The notes: generated by a model from the letters alone, not told the origin. Counted from the stretch's first letter, positions 8,284-16,317 are shown. The stretch: DNA of 64,000 bases from Oscillospiraceae bacterium (GCA_017412765.1 JAFPWN010000046.1:55704-119703), one strand, 5' to 3'. Numbers and translations are program-made.

Positions 8284-9203
8284 ACTGGCTTGAGATAACG
8301 ATAAACACCTCGCATTCCGAGCTTACAAGACTCGTTGACCGCCTCAGCGGGCTGGGCGTGGACTCGCTCATAACCGAGGACGAGGAGGATATCGCGCGCT
8401 TTCTGGAGGAGAACCGCAAGTATTGGGACTACGTTGATGAGGCGTTCGCCGCCTCGATCAAGGGCGTGAGCCGCGTGAAATTCTACCTTGAGGACTCGGA
8501 GAGCGGCAAAAACGAGCTGAACCGGCTCGAGAGCGCCCTGCCTGAGAAGGAATTTCAGGTAGTCTGCGTGCGCGACGAGGATTGGGAGAACAACTGGCGG
8601 CAGTATTATAAGCCGATCGCCGTGGGCGAGAGGCTCGTCATCGTGCCGGAATGGCTCGCGCTCCCCGGGGAGTACGCGGACCGCGTAGCTGTGCGGCTTG
8701 ACCCGGGTCTTATCTTCGGCACCGGCGGCCACGCGACGACGCAGATGTGCCTTCGCGCGCTCGAAGAGGTCTGCGCGCCGGGCAAAAGGCTGCTCGATCT
8801 CGGCTGCGGCAGCGGAATACTTGCGATAGCCGGTCTTCTCTTAGGCTGCGACAGCGCCGTCGGCATCGACATCGACGAAAAGGCGCCGAAGGTAGTTATG
8901 GAAAACGCCGCGTTCAACGGCATCGACAAGTCGCGCCTCACAGCTCTCGCCGGCGACGTCATCGGGGATAAAAACCTCGCCGGAAGCGGGAAATACCCCG
9001 TCATCACGGCGAACATTGTCGCGGACGTGATCATCGCGCTCGCGCCGAGGGCGAAGGAGCTGCTGTCTGACGGCGGCGACTTTATATGCTCCGGCATAAT
9101 CGACGGCAGGGAGAGCGAGGTCGAGCGCGCGCTTGAGAGAGCCGGCTTCGCGGTTAAAAAGCACTATCATCAGGATAACTGGAACGCGTATTTGTGTAAG
9201 TAA
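8280..9203 (+). CDS. prmA: Ribosomal protein L11 methyltransferase PrmA
   Basis: SAM-dependent enzyme that trimethylates ribosomal protein L11. It has 307 residues, the normal length. An N-terminal L11-recognition domain (about 1-70) is followed by a Rossmann methyltransferase domain: GLIFGTGGHATTQMCL, motif I LLDLGCGSGILAIAG, acidic IDIDEKAP and the NIVADVIIAL post-II segment. The DNWNAY tail is typical of the family (usually DEWxxL). Overlaps the upstream lipoprotein gene by 4 bases. Confidence 0.95.
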   Translation: MNWLEITINTSHSELTRLVDRLSGLGVDSLITEDEEDIARFLEENRKYWDYVDEAFAASIKGVSRVKFYLEDSESGKNELNRLESALPEKEFQVVCVRDEDWENNWRQYYKPIAVGERLVIVPEWLALPGEYADRVAVRLDPGLIFGTGGHATTQMCLRALEEVCAPGKRLLDLGCGSGILAIAGLLLGCDSAVGIDIDEKAPKVVMENAAFNGIDKSRLTALAGDVIGDKNLAGSGKYPVITANIVADVIIALAPRAKELLSDGGDFICSGIIDGRESEVERALERAGFAVKKHYHQDNWNAYLCK

Positions 9204-9477
9204 TTTGCAAAAAGGGCGGGCACGGAGACCCGCTCCTACAAGTCACCGCCGCACAGCGCGGTGAGGTATGTAGAAGCAGGCACCGGGACTCAGCACGCAG
9301 TAAGCGGCAAAGCGAATACGGCGCTTCGCCAATCAGATAAAGTACACCGCGCAGATCGGCGCACCCATGTGTAACGGTCTCAGACAAGAGCTTTTATCTC
9401 TCTCTTGGTTCTGTTCTCTCTCTTTTTCCAGAAAAAGAGAGAGAATGAACAAACCTTTTAATCAGGAGGAAAAATCC
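9204..9477. repeat. Gap with gamma hairpin and an alpha repeat
   Basis: 9214-9240 is a gamma element (GGGCGGGCACGGAGACCCGC then TCCTACA). 9241-9450 is an alpha repeat in + orientation: CACCGC...GCGGTG hairpin, GTATGTAGAAGCAGG, CGCAGTAAGCGGC, then CTCTCTCTTGGTTCTG and a perfect hairpin CTCTCTCTTTTT-cca-GAAAAAGAGAGAG ending GAATGAAC. The ribosome site AGGAGGA of the next gene follows. Confidence 0.8.
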
Positions 9478-10212
9478 ATGCTTAAATCCATAATCCTCGC
9501 GGCCGGAAAGGGCACGCGTATGCAGACCGATGGCGTCGAGCTGCCGAAGGTCATGCGCACCGCGCTCGGAAAGCCGCTCCTCGGCTACGTTCTCGACGCG
9601 CTGCCGACAAGCGGGCGCGACAACGTCGTTGTCGTCGGCTTCATGCGCGAGAAAATCGAAGAGGCGTTTACTGACTGCGCCTTCGCCGTCCAGGCGGAGC
9701 AGAAGGGCACCGGCCACGCCGTTATGTGCGCTTACGACGCCATCGGAGACTTCGACGGCGACGTTCTCATCTGCTGCGGCGACGCGCCGCTCGTGCGCCC
9801 CGAGACCTTCGCAGCGCTCGTAGACGAGCACCGCGCCAAGGGCAACGACTGCACGGTGCTCTCCGGCGCCTCCGACGTGCCGCTCCGCGGCTACGGCAGG
9901 GTCATACGCGACTCAAACGGCGGCTTTGTCAGGATCGTCGAGGAAAAGGACGCCTCGCCGGAGGAATTTGCCGTTCAGGAGTACAACTCCGGCGTCTACG
10001 TTTTCTCCGCGCCGAAGCTCCGCACCGCGCTCGCCGGGCTGAAAACCAACAACGCGCAGGGCGAGTATTACCTCACCGACGCGCCGGATATAATGCTCTC
10101 GCGCGGCGATAGGGTCGGCGTGTGCGTGCGCAGCATGGGCGACGAGCTTATCGGCGTGAACACCCCCGCGCAGCTCGCACAGGTCGAGCGGCTGCTGCAA
10201 GAGCGCAGATGA
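9478..10212 (+). CDS. GlmU-like nucleotidyltransferase (uridylyltransferase half only)
   Basis: A 244-residue sugar-phosphate nucleotidyltransferase matching the N-terminal half of GlmU, which makes UDP-GlcNAc from GlcNAc-1-P and UTP. Seen: signature LAAGKGTRM near the start, PKVMRTALGKPLL, QKGTGHAV, CGDAPLVRPET (metal Asp), GYGRVIRD, EEKDASPEE and EYNSGVYVF. It ends at GVNTPAQLAQVERLLQ, exactly where the linker to the left-handed beta-helix acetyltransferase domain begins in full GlmU (about 450 residues). The separate acetyltransferase must be supplied elsewhere, or the substrate is different. ATG 9478 has AGGAGGA upstream; the frame extends further 5' only through repeat DNA. Confidence 0.85.
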   Translation: MLKSIILAAGKGTRMQTDGVELPKVMRTALGKPLLGYVLDALPTSGRDNVVVVGFMREKIEEAFTDCAFAVQAEQKGTGHAVMCAYDAIGDFDGDVLICCGDAPLVRPETFAALVDEHRAKGNDCTVLSGASDVPLRGYGRVIRDSNGGFVRIVEEKDASPEEFAVQEYNSGVYVFSAPKLRTALAGLKTNNAQGEYYLTDAPDIMLSRGDRVGVCVRSMGDELIGVNTPAQLAQVERLLQERR

Positions 10213-10539
10213 GCGCGACCGCACCCGAAATATCGCCTTTAGCCTCCCGCTTCCGCGCTTTTGCGGCGGCGGGAGGTTCTTCTATATGCGTGACCCGCGC
10301 CCAGACGGCTTCCGCCTCGGCGGGGGATAAGAGAAGCTCCATATAAATCACCCGCTTTATTTTATGCCGATTGCGCCACTATGACCGAAAAAATCGTTAA
10401 AAAATCAACATTTTTTCCCTTTTTGCAGTTGAAAAAAAGCGCGGATTTTAGTATAGTCTAATGTGGCATAGGTTGGAGACGACCTAAACCGTGAATTACC
10501 CAAATTCCCCGATCATTCGGGATGTGGAGGTCAAGATAA
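10213..10539 (+). promoter_or_regulatory. Gap: terminator, then leader of the oxaloacetate decarboxylase operon
   Basis: 10243-10283 is a terminator (CCTCCCG / CGGGAGG outer stem, inner CCGC/GCGG, then TTCTTCT). A promoter lies at 10429-10457. From there a leader of about 75 bases has a small CCCGA/TCGGG hairpin (about 10507-10521) before GGAGG. I see no known riboswitch fold. Confidence 0.65.
10429..10457 (+). promoter_or_regulatory. Promoter of the oxaloacetate decarboxylase operon
   Basis: -35 TTGAAA (10429-10434), 17-bp spacer, -10 TATAGT (10452-10457), preceded by A/T tracts that could act as an UP element. Confidence 0.8.
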
Positions 10540-11940
10540 ATGAAAAAAGTACAGTTTACCGAAACCGTACTGCGTGACGCGAACCAGAGCCTTATGGCAA
10601 CGCGCATGAAGTACGATGACTTCGCGGACATCCTGCCCACCATGGACAAGGCGGGCTACTACTCCGTGGAGTGCTGGGGCGGCGCCACCTTCGACAGCTG
10701 CCTTCGTTACCTCGGCGAGGATCCGTGGGAGCGCCTGCGCAAGATCCGCAAGGCGATGCCCAACACCCGTCTCCAGATGCTGCTTCGCGGTCAGAACCTT
10801 CTCGGCTACAAGCACTATCACGACGACGTCGTTGAGAAGTTCGTCGAGCTCTCGATCAAGAACGGCATCGACGTTATCCGCATCTTCGACGCGCTGAACG
10901 ATTTCCGCAACATCAAGACCGCTCTTGAGGCAACGAAGAAATACGGCACGAAGCGCACCGTAGCTTCCGGCTGCATCTCCTACACCCAGAGCCCGGTTCA
11001 CACCGTCAAGAAGTACGTCGAGATGTGCAAGGAGCTCAAGAGCATGGGCTTCGACACCATCTGCTTCAAGGATATGGCGGGCACCATGAGTCCCTCCGAG
11101 GCAGAGAGCCTCATCAAGGGCGTTAAGGACGCCATCGGCAATATGCCGCTCATCCTCCACACCCACTGCACCACCGGCATGGCTTACATGACCCTCACCA
11201 AGGCTATCGAGAACGGCATCGACGTTATCGACACCGCCACAAGCTGCTTCTCCAACGGTACCTCCCAGGCCGCAACCGAGTCCCTCTACTACGCTCTCAG
11301 CCAGTACGGCATCGAGACCGGACTCGATGAGAAGGTCATCAACAAGGTAAACGATTTCTTCAAGCCCGTGAAGCAGAAGTATATCGACGCCGGCACCATC
11401 AACCCGAAGAGCATGGGCACCGACGCCCAGGCGCTCGTCTACAAGGTCCCCGGCGGAATGCTCTCCAACATGATCGCAAACCTCAAGGATATGAACGCAA
11501 TGGATAAGTTCGACGAGGCTCTCGTCGAGATCCCGAACGTCCGCAAGGACCTCGGCTATCCTCCGCTCGTCACTCCGCTCAGCCAGATGGTCGGCAACCA
11601 GGCGGTCGTGAACGTCCTCATGGGCGAGCGCTACAAGCAGATCTCCAACGAGATCAAGAACTACTTCAAGGGCGATTACGGCATCGCGCCCGGCGAGGTA
11701 TCGAAGGAGCTGCAGGATAAGATCCTCGGCGAGGGCAATAAGCCCGTTGACTGCCGCATCGAGGACTCCAAGCGCACCGGCGAGGAGTTCAAGAAGGCGA
11801 AGGCCGACCTCGGCGATCTCTGCGAGAGTGAAGAGGATATGATGAGCTACATCTGCTATCCCGAGCAGGCCAAGAAGTATCTCCAGAGCCGCAAGGCAAA
11901 GCGCGAGAACGTCGCAAAGTACACGATAGTCGAGGCATAA
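10540..11940 (+). CDS. oadA: Oxaloacetate decarboxylase alpha subunit (carboxyltransferase)
   Basis: Cytoplasmic carboxyltransferase of the Na+-translocating oxaloacetate decarboxylase. It moves the carboxyl group of oxaloacetate to biotin on the carrier protein, giving pyruvate. It has 466 residues, a TIM-barrel HMGL-like domain followed by a PYC/OADA domain. Seen: ETVLRDANQSL (metal Asp), CWGGATFDSCLRYL, RGQNLLGY, the catalytic Lys in CFKDMAG and the metal site HTHCTTGMAYM. It lacks the C-terminal biotinyl domain found in fused OadA proteins; the carrier is a separate gene at 12574. First gene of the operon, with GGAGG 9 bases upstream. Confidence 0.95.
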   Translation: MKKVQFTETVLRDANQSLMATRMKYDDFADILPTMDKAGYYSVECWGGATFDSCLRYLGEDPWERLRKIRKAMPNTRLQMLLRGQNLLGYKHYHDDVVEKFVELSIKNGIDVIRIFDALNDFRNIKTALEATKKYGTKRTVASGCISYTQSPVHTVKKYVEMCKELKSMGFDTICFKDMAGTMSPSEAESLIKGVKDAIGNMPLILHTHCTTGMAYMTLTKAIENGIDVIDTATSCFSNGTSQAATESLYYALSQYGIETGLDEKVINKVNDFFKPVKQKYIDAGTINPKSMGTDAQALVYKVPGGMLSNMIANLKDMNAMDKFDEALVEIPNVRKDLGYPPLVTPLSQMVGNQAVVNVLMGERYKQISNEIKNYFKGDYGIAPGEVSKELQDKILGEGNKPVDCRIEDSKRTGEEFKKAKADLGDLCESEEDMMSYICYPEQAKKYLQSRKAKRENVAKYTIVEA

Positions 11941-11950
11941 ATCAATCGGC

Positions 11951-12043
11951 GTCATTGCGAACCAGCGCGCACGCTGGTGTGGCAATCCGTTCTCCTGCGC
12001 AACCGGTTACGGATTGCCACGTCGCTTCGCTCCTCGCAATGAC
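11951..12043. repeat. Hollow copy of the GIY-YIG element ends (93 bp)
   Basis: Begins GTCATTGCGA and ends TCGCAATGAC; each arm contains TGGCAATCCGT/ACGGATTGCCA facing inwards. The left arm has the internal hairpin CCAGCG-cg-CGCTGG; the right arm carries the GTCGCTTCGCTCC variant. It lies between oadA and oadG inside the operon. Confidence 0.88.
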
Positions 12044-12074
12044 ACTTGTAAACATTATTATAGGAAGTGAAAAT

Positions 12075-12431
12075 ATGATAACACCTATCGCACTTGCCGC
12101 CGATATGACGGGTCATCTCGACTTCGGAACGGCGTCAGTCGCGGCGCTCATGGGTTATCTCTTCGTGTTTCTCGGAATCGTGCTGCTGATGGCGGTCATC
12201 ATCGTCACCGGCAAGATAATGAGCGCGAAGAAGGCCGCCCCGGCTGAAGCGCCCAAGACAGCCGAGTCTCAGAAGGCAGTCGAGAAGAAAAAGGCGCCCG
12301 GCTCCGCCGGCGAGCTGAAGCTCTACGACACCGACCCCAGGACCGCCGCAATGATCATGGCGATCGTTGCCGACAAGATGGGCAAGCCCATCAACGAGCT
12401 GCATTTCAAATCTATTAAAGAGGTAAAATAG
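12075..12431 (+). CDS. oadG: Oxaloacetate decarboxylase gamma subunit-like membrane protein
   Basis: A 118-residue protein with one N-terminal membrane segment (about residues 18-45, GYLFVFLGIVLLMAVIIVTG), an Ala/Lys-rich linker and a short C-terminal domain (DTDPRTAAMIMAIVADKMG). This matches small OadG subunits that bridge the alpha and beta subunits of the Na+ pump. The start is ATG 12075, with AGGAAGTG before it; earlier in-frame codons lie in repeat DNA. Position between oadA and the biotin carrier supports the call. The stop codon lies inside a hairpin (12425-12447). Confidence 0.85.
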   Translation: MITPIALAADMTGHLDFGTASVAALMGYLFVFLGIVLLMAVIIVTGKIMSAKKAAPAEAPKTAESQKAVEKKKAPGSAGELKLYDTDPRTAAMIMAIVADKMGKPINELHFKSIKEVK

Positions 12432-12450
12432 TGCTTCGCACTATTTTATT
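12425..12450 (+). terminator. Intra-operon hairpin over the oadG stop
   Basis: AAAATAGTGC-ttc-GCACTATTTT, perfect 10-bp stem followed by ATTGAAATTT. The TAG stop codon of oadG is within the 5' arm. It could attenuate readthrough to the downstream subunits or protect the 3' end. Confidence 0.6.
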
Positions 12451-12463
12451 GAAATTTAAGGCG

Positions 12464-12573
12464 TGCCGCTCGCCGCGAGCGGCAACCGCGGCACATGCCG
12501 ATAATCTCCATCTGCCGCAGTGGAGATTGAATGTAGCCGTTAAACTTGATGCGGCAGATTGGAGATTAAATTC
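12464..12573 (+). promoter_or_regulatory. Intercistronic region with hairpin and imperfect direct repeat
   Basis: 12464-12482 is a perfect hairpin (GCCGCTCG-ccg-CGAGCGGC). Then CTGCCGCAGTGGAGATTGAAT and GCGGCAGATTGGAGATTAAAT form an imperfect direct repeat, each with a GGAG; the second is the ribosome site of the biotin carrier gene. It may be a duplicated ribosome site. Confidence 0.5.
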
Positions 12574-12969
12574 ATGAAATACAAAGTAACTCTTAACGGA
12601 AGAACCTATGAGGTCGAGGTCGAGCACGGCGAGGCCACGCTTCTCGACGAGTACGAGGCGGTCGCTCCCACCGCAGCTCCCGCACCGGCCGCAGCCGCCC
12701 CTGCCGCAGCCCCCGCAGCTGCTCCCGCAGCCGCAGCTCCCGCAGTAACCGCCGCCGGCGAGACTGTCGCGGCTCCGATGCCCGGCACTATCGTTGACGT
12801 AAAGGTTTCCGCCGGTCAGGCAGTCAAGAGCGGCGACGTTCTCGTCGTTCTCGAGGCGATGAAGATGGAAAACGAGGTCATGGCACCGCGTGACGGCACC
12901 GTTGCTCAGGTCGTCACTCAGAAGGGCGCCAAGGTCGAGACCGGCACACCCCTCATCGTTATAGCGTAA
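12574..12969 (+). CDS. Biotin carboxyl carrier protein of the decarboxylase
   Basis: A 131-residue carrier. The N-terminal part ([20 protein letters not shown]) leads into an Ala/Pro linker (about residues 30-62), the flexible tether typical of biotin carriers, and then a lipoyl/biotinyl domain with the biotinylation site EAMKMEN (about Lys97). It shuttles the carboxyl group from the alpha subunit to the membrane beta subunit. Equivalent to a detached C-terminal domain of OadA (also annotated as gcdC/mmdC-like). ATG 12574 has GGAG 9 bases upstream; the TTG at 12559 is less likely. Confidence 0.93.
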   Translation: MKYKVTLNGRTYEVEVEHGEATLLDEYEAVAPTAAPAPAAAAPAAAPAAAPAAAAPAVTAAGETVAAPMPGTIVDVKVSAGQAVKSGDVLVVLEAMKMENEVMAPRDGTVAQVVTQKGAKVETGTPLIVIA

Positions 12970-12981
12970 CAGGAGGGCAAT

Positions 12982-14184
12982 ATGGATATTCTTGGAACCC
13001 TGCAGGGTCTTGCGCAGGACTCCGGCTTCGGCCTCTTCTTCGCGGAGGGCGGCTGGAAGTACGCGGTGATGATCGCCGTAGCCTGCGTTCTCCTGTACCT
13101 CGGAATCGTCAAAAAATTCGAGCCGCTGCTGCTCGTCGGCATCGCCTTCGGCGCGCTGCTCACTAACCTGCCCGGCGCGGGTCTCTATCATCCGGAGCTT
13201 TGGGATAACTTCCTTGACCCCGCAAGCGAGGTCTATCACTCCTACGCGCCAATTCTCGCAGAGGGCGGACTGCTCGATATTCTCTACATCGGCGTCAAGG
13301 CCGGCGTATATCCCTGCCTTATCTTCATCGGCGTCGGCGCGATGACGGACTTCGGCCCGCTGATCGCCAACCCCAAGACTTTCCTTCTCGGCGCTGCGGC
13401 GCAGTTCGGCGTGTTCTTCGCATTCCTCGGCGCGACTCTGCTCGGCTTCACCGGCCCTGAGGCGGCGTCCATCGGAATCATCGGCGGCGCCGACGGCCCG
13501 ACCGCGATCCTTACCACCACGCTTCTCGCCCCGCATCTGCTCGGCGCTATCGCCATCGCGGCTTATTCCTACATGGCGCTTATCCCGATGATCCAGCCGC
13601 CCATCATGAAGCTTCTCACCACCCCCGAGGAGCGCAAGGTCAAGATGGTGCAGCTGCGCGAGGTATCCAAGGCTGAGAAGATCGTGTTCCCGATCGTCGT
13701 TGCGATCTTCGTCATTCTCCTGCTTCCGGACACCGCGCCCCTCATCGGCTGCCTCATGTTCGGCAATCTCCTGAAGGAGACCGGCGTGACCGAGCGCCTC
13801 TCCGACGTCGCTCAGAACGCGCTTATGAACATCGTAACGCTGTTCCTCGGAATCTCCGTCGGCGCGACTACCGTCGCTCCGCGCTTCCTGAACCTCCAGA
13901 CCCTCGGCATCGTGCTGCTCGGTCTTATCGCGTTCTGCTTCTCCACCGTCGGCGGACTTCTCGTAGGCAAGCTTATGTATAAGCTCTCCGGCGGCAAGAT
14001 CAATCCGCTTATCGGCTCCGCCGGCGTTTCCGCCGTTCCGATGGCGGCGCGCGTAAGCCAGATGGTCGGTCAGAAGGAGAACCCCTCGAACTTCCTCCTC
14101 ATGCACGCCATGGGCCCGAACGTCGCGGGCGTTATCGGCTCTGCGATCGCAGCCGGCTTCCTTATCAAGGTCTTCGGCGCGTAA
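12982..14184 (+). CDS. oadB: Oxaloacetate decarboxylase beta subunit, Na+ pump
   Basis: Polytopic membrane protein of 400 residues that decarboxylates carboxybiotin and couples this to Na+ export. Seen: several hydrophobic spans, the conserved [12 protein letters not shown] (essential Asp of the Na+ site), [29 protein letters not shown] and [19 protein letters not shown]. These are hallmarks shared by the OadB, MmdB and GcdB family, so the true substrate of the complex could also be another acyl group, but the 466-residue alpha subunit favours oxaloacetate. Ribosome site AGGAGGG. Followed by a strong terminator. Confidence 0.95.
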   Translation: MDILGTLQGLAQDSGFGLFFAEGGWKYAVMIAVACVLLYLGIVKKFEPLLLVGIAFGALLTNLPGAGLYHPELWDNFLDPASEVYHSYAPILAEGGLLDILYIGVKAGVYPCLIFIGVGAMTDFGPLIANPKTFLLGAAAQFGVFFAFLGATLLGFTGPEAASIGIIGGADGPTAILTTTLLAPHLLGAIAIAAYSYMALIPMIQPPIMKLLTTPEERKVKMVQLREVSKAEKIVFPIVVAIFVILLLPDTAPLIGCLMFGNLLKETGVTERLSDVAQNALMNIVTLFLGISVGATTVAPRFLNLQTLGIVLLGLIAFCFSTVGGLLVGKLMYKLSGGKINPLIGSAGVSAVPMAARVSQMVGQKENPSNFLLMHAMGPNVAGVIGSAIAAGFLIKVFGA

Positions 14185-14195
14185 TATAAGCATAC

Positions 14196-14227
14196 AAAAA
14201 GCACCCTCGCCCGAGGGTGCTTTTTTT
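14196..14227 (+). terminator. Terminator of the oxaloacetate decarboxylase operon
   Basis: GCACCCTCG-cc-CGAGGGTGC followed by seven T; preceded by AAAAA. Confidence 0.95.
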
Positions 14228-14588
14228 GTTGCTGTTATCGGCGCAGCCGCGCCGGTCTATGTTCATTCTCTCTCTTTCTCGCGGAGAAAGAGAGAGAACA
14301 GAACCAAGAGAGAGATAAAAGCTTTTGTCTATGACCGTGGGACATGGGTGCGCCGTTTTTCGTCGGCACAGGCTTCATATCGTTCGCTTTGCCGTTGAGG
14401 GGCGCGGCAAAGCTCATTCATTCCGCTGTGCCTCCTCTCCCCAAAAATGCAAGACATTTTTGGGGACCCCTTGATACGCGAAGCGGCGAGCGTCGCTTAG
14501 CCGCTTACTGCCGAAATATTTTTCGGTGCATACTCCTACATACATCGCCGCGCTTTGCGGAGGAAAAATAGAATTCGGGCGCCGTAAA
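14228..14588. repeat. Alpha repeat split by a nested beta repeat
   Basis: Between convergent oadB and dapB. Alpha in - orientation runs 14261-14344 (GTTCATTCTCTCTC, hairpin around CGCGG, AACAGAACCAAGAG) and resumes at about 14471-14568 (GATACGCGAAGCGGCGAGCG, CTTAGCCGCTTACTGC, CGCGCTTTGCGG). The middle, 14361-14470, is a beta element in - orientation with stem GGCACAGG/CTGTGCC and the hairpin CCCCAAAAATG/CATTTTTGGGG. In other alpha copies this interval holds about 20 different bases, so beta appears nested. Confidence 0.8.
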
Positions 14589-15314
14589 TCATATTATCGA
14601 CTTCATATCATAAAGTCCGGCCGGCTTTCCGAGCAGAAATTCCGCCGCGGAGATCGCGCCCTCGGCAAAGAGCGCGCGGTCATAGACCTCGTGGCCGAGG
14701 GTAATGGACTGCGTAGCGGTGGTGATGATGACCTCGTGCGTGCCGGGCAGGTTGCCCATACGCAGAGATGCAATGCTTATATCGTTCTTCTCGCGCTTCA
14801 TCATGCCGCTTCTGCCGCAGACGATGTTCGCATCGGGCCGCGCCTCCTTAACGGCGCTTGCGAGCAGGAGAGCGGTGCCGCTCGGCGCGTCGAGCTTGCG
14901 GTTGTGGTGGCGCTCGATTATCTCAACGTCCGCGTCCGGAAAAACTGCCGCCGCCTTCTTCGCCATCTGGCAAAGGAGCGCTATGCCGACCGACATATTC
15001 GCGCTGTAAAAGACCGGAACAGCCTTCGCCGCCTCGAAAATCGCCGCCTTTTCGTCCTCGGTGTGACCGGTCGTGCATACGACGACCGGCATTTTGTGCT
15101 GAACGCACCAGGACAGCATCGGCTTTACCGCAGTGTGGTGGCTGAAATCGATCACCATATCGGCAAGCCCGGTGAAATCGTTTATATCGCGCAGTATGAG
15201 TCCCTCGCCGTTCGGATCGACGCCCGCGGCGAGAGTGTGCTTATCGGAAGCGCCGACAAGATTGCAGAGGATAGTCCCCATGTGACCCATCGCGCCGTTT
15301 ACTATTATTTTCAA
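14589..15314 (-). CDS. dapB: 4-hydroxy-tetrahydrodipicolinate reductase
   Basis: NAD(P)H-dependent reductase of the diaminopimelate/lysine pathway, converting the DapA product to tetrahydrodipicolinate, which is also the precursor of spore dipicolinate. It has 241 residues. The nucleotide fold is IVNGAMGHMG at the N terminus; CTTGHTEDE and SANMSVG follow; the catalytic motif is ERHHNRKLDAPSGTAL. The start overlaps the dapA stop by 4 bases, so the pair is coupled. Confidence 0.96.
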   Translation of the reverse strand: MKIIVNGAMGHMGTILCNLVGASDKHTLAAGVDPNGEGLILRDINDFTGLADMVIDFSHHTAVKPMLSWCVQHKMPVVVCTTGHTEDEKAAIFEAAKAVPVFYSANMSVGIALLCQMAKKAAAVFPDADVEIIERHHNRKLDAPSGTALLLASAVKEARPDANIVCGRSGMMKREKNDISIASLRMGNLPGTHEVIITTATQSITLGHEVYDRALFAEGAISAAEFLLGKPAGLYDMKSII

Positions 15315-16195
15315 AGGAGTCCGACCTCCTTCATCGCATTTACGAGCCGCGCGCGGTTCTCCGGCTCCATCGAGGTGAGCGGCAGGCGCGCGTAATCGGA
15401 GCAGAGACCCAGCTCTGCGAGCGCCGCCTTCGCCGGTATCGGGTTGACCTCGCAGAAGAGCGCGTCGATGAGCGGCTTGTACTTTACCTGCAATTCGCAG
15501 GCGCCCTTAACGTCGCCGTTAAACCAGCGCGTGCAGATCTCGCGCGTTTCGGCGGGGATCACGTTTGACAGCACCGAAATGCACCCCACGCCGCCGAGCG
15601 AGAGTATCGGCACGATCTGATCGTCATTGCCCGAGTAGATCGGAAGCTCAAAATTTGTTTTTGACTGCGTGTCCGCGACCGACGAAATGTTGCCGTTAGC
15701 CTCTTTTATGCCGCAGATGTTGGGCACCTTCGCAAGAAGCGCGTATGTGGTGGGTTTTATGTCAACCCCGGTGCGCCCCGGCACGTTGTAGACGATGACC
15801 GGAAGCTCGGTCGCGCCGGCGATCTTCGTGTAGCTCTCGACAAGGCCGCGCTGAGTGCATTTGTTGTAGTACGGCGTAACGCACAGTAGCGCGTCAGCGC
15901 CGACGTCGCGCGCCTTGATGCTCATCTCAACGGCGTGGTCTGTGTAGTTCGAGCCGGTTCCGGCGACGATGGGAAGCCTGCCGGCGGCTGCTTTGACCGC
16001 GAAGCGAACGCACTCGATGTGCTCCTCGTCGGAGAGCGTGGGAGCCTCGCCGGTGGTGGCGCAGATAATGAGAGCGTCAACTCCGCCCTCGATCTGGCGC
16101 TCGATAAGGCGCTCAAAGGCGGCAAAATCCACGCCATTTTCGGTCATTGGAGTGACCATTGCAGTGCCGATTCCGGTAAAAACGGGCTTTTTCAT
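15311..16195 (-). CDS. dapA: 4-hydroxy-tetrahydrodipicolinate synthase
   Basis: Class I aldolase that condenses pyruvate with aspartate semialdehyde, the first step specific to lysine and diaminopimelate. It has 294 residues. Seen: GIGTAMVTPMTENGVD, the substrate-binding TTGEAPTLS, the Tyr of VTPYYNKCTQRG, VYNVPGRTGVD and the Schiff-base Lys in CGIKEANG. The start at 16195 has GGAGGA 6 bases upstream; the frame continues upstream only through the repeat at 16218-16312. First gene of the dapA-dapB operon. Confidence 0.96.
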   Translation of the reverse strand: MKKPVFTGIGTAMVTPMTENGVDFAAFERLIERQIEGGVDALIICATTGEAPTLSDEEHIECVRFAVKAAAGRLPIVAGTGSNYTDHAVEMSIKARDVGADALLCVTPYYNKCTQRGLVESYTKIAGATELPVIVYNVPGRTGVDIKPTTYALLAKVPNICGIKEANGNISSVADTQSKTNFELPIYSGNDDQIVPILSLGGVGCISVLSNVIPAETREICTRWFNGDVKGACELQVKYKPLIDALFCEVNPIPAKAALAELGLCSDYARLPLTSMEPENRARLVNAMKEVGLL

Positions 16196-16217
16196 AGGTA
16201 TTCCTCCAGTATTATTT

Positions 16218-16312
16218 GTCATTCCGAGGAGCGAAGCGACGTGGGAATCCGTAATACCCATTGAAAAAGGAAACGGATTGCCACGCCAGTCTGCGGACTG
16301 GCTCGCAATGAC
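16218..16312. repeat. Hollow copy of the GIY-YIG element ends (95 bp)
   Basis: Begins GTCATTCCGAGGAGCGAAGC and ends GCTCGCAATGAC. The right arm (CCAGTC-tgcg-GACTGG hairpin) is identical to the arm of the GIY-YIG element at 20359-20399. The junction includes GTAATACCC, which is also found just inside the right arm of that element. Confidence 0.88.
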
Positions 16313-16317
16313 ACAAT

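Noticed and set aside
12415..14193. 592-codon open frame on - opposite oadG/biotin carrier/oadB
   Set aside because: Antisense shadow of G+C-rich codons; the + strand has well-matched family proteins, ribosome sites and a terminator.
14344..14571. Small open frames reading through alpha/beta repeats (also 39772-40182 and 17226-17474)
   Set aside because: The peptides are translations of the repeat in several copies (recurring FA-PLR-AAKLI-SAVPPLPK), with no ribosome site; they reflect DNA repetition.
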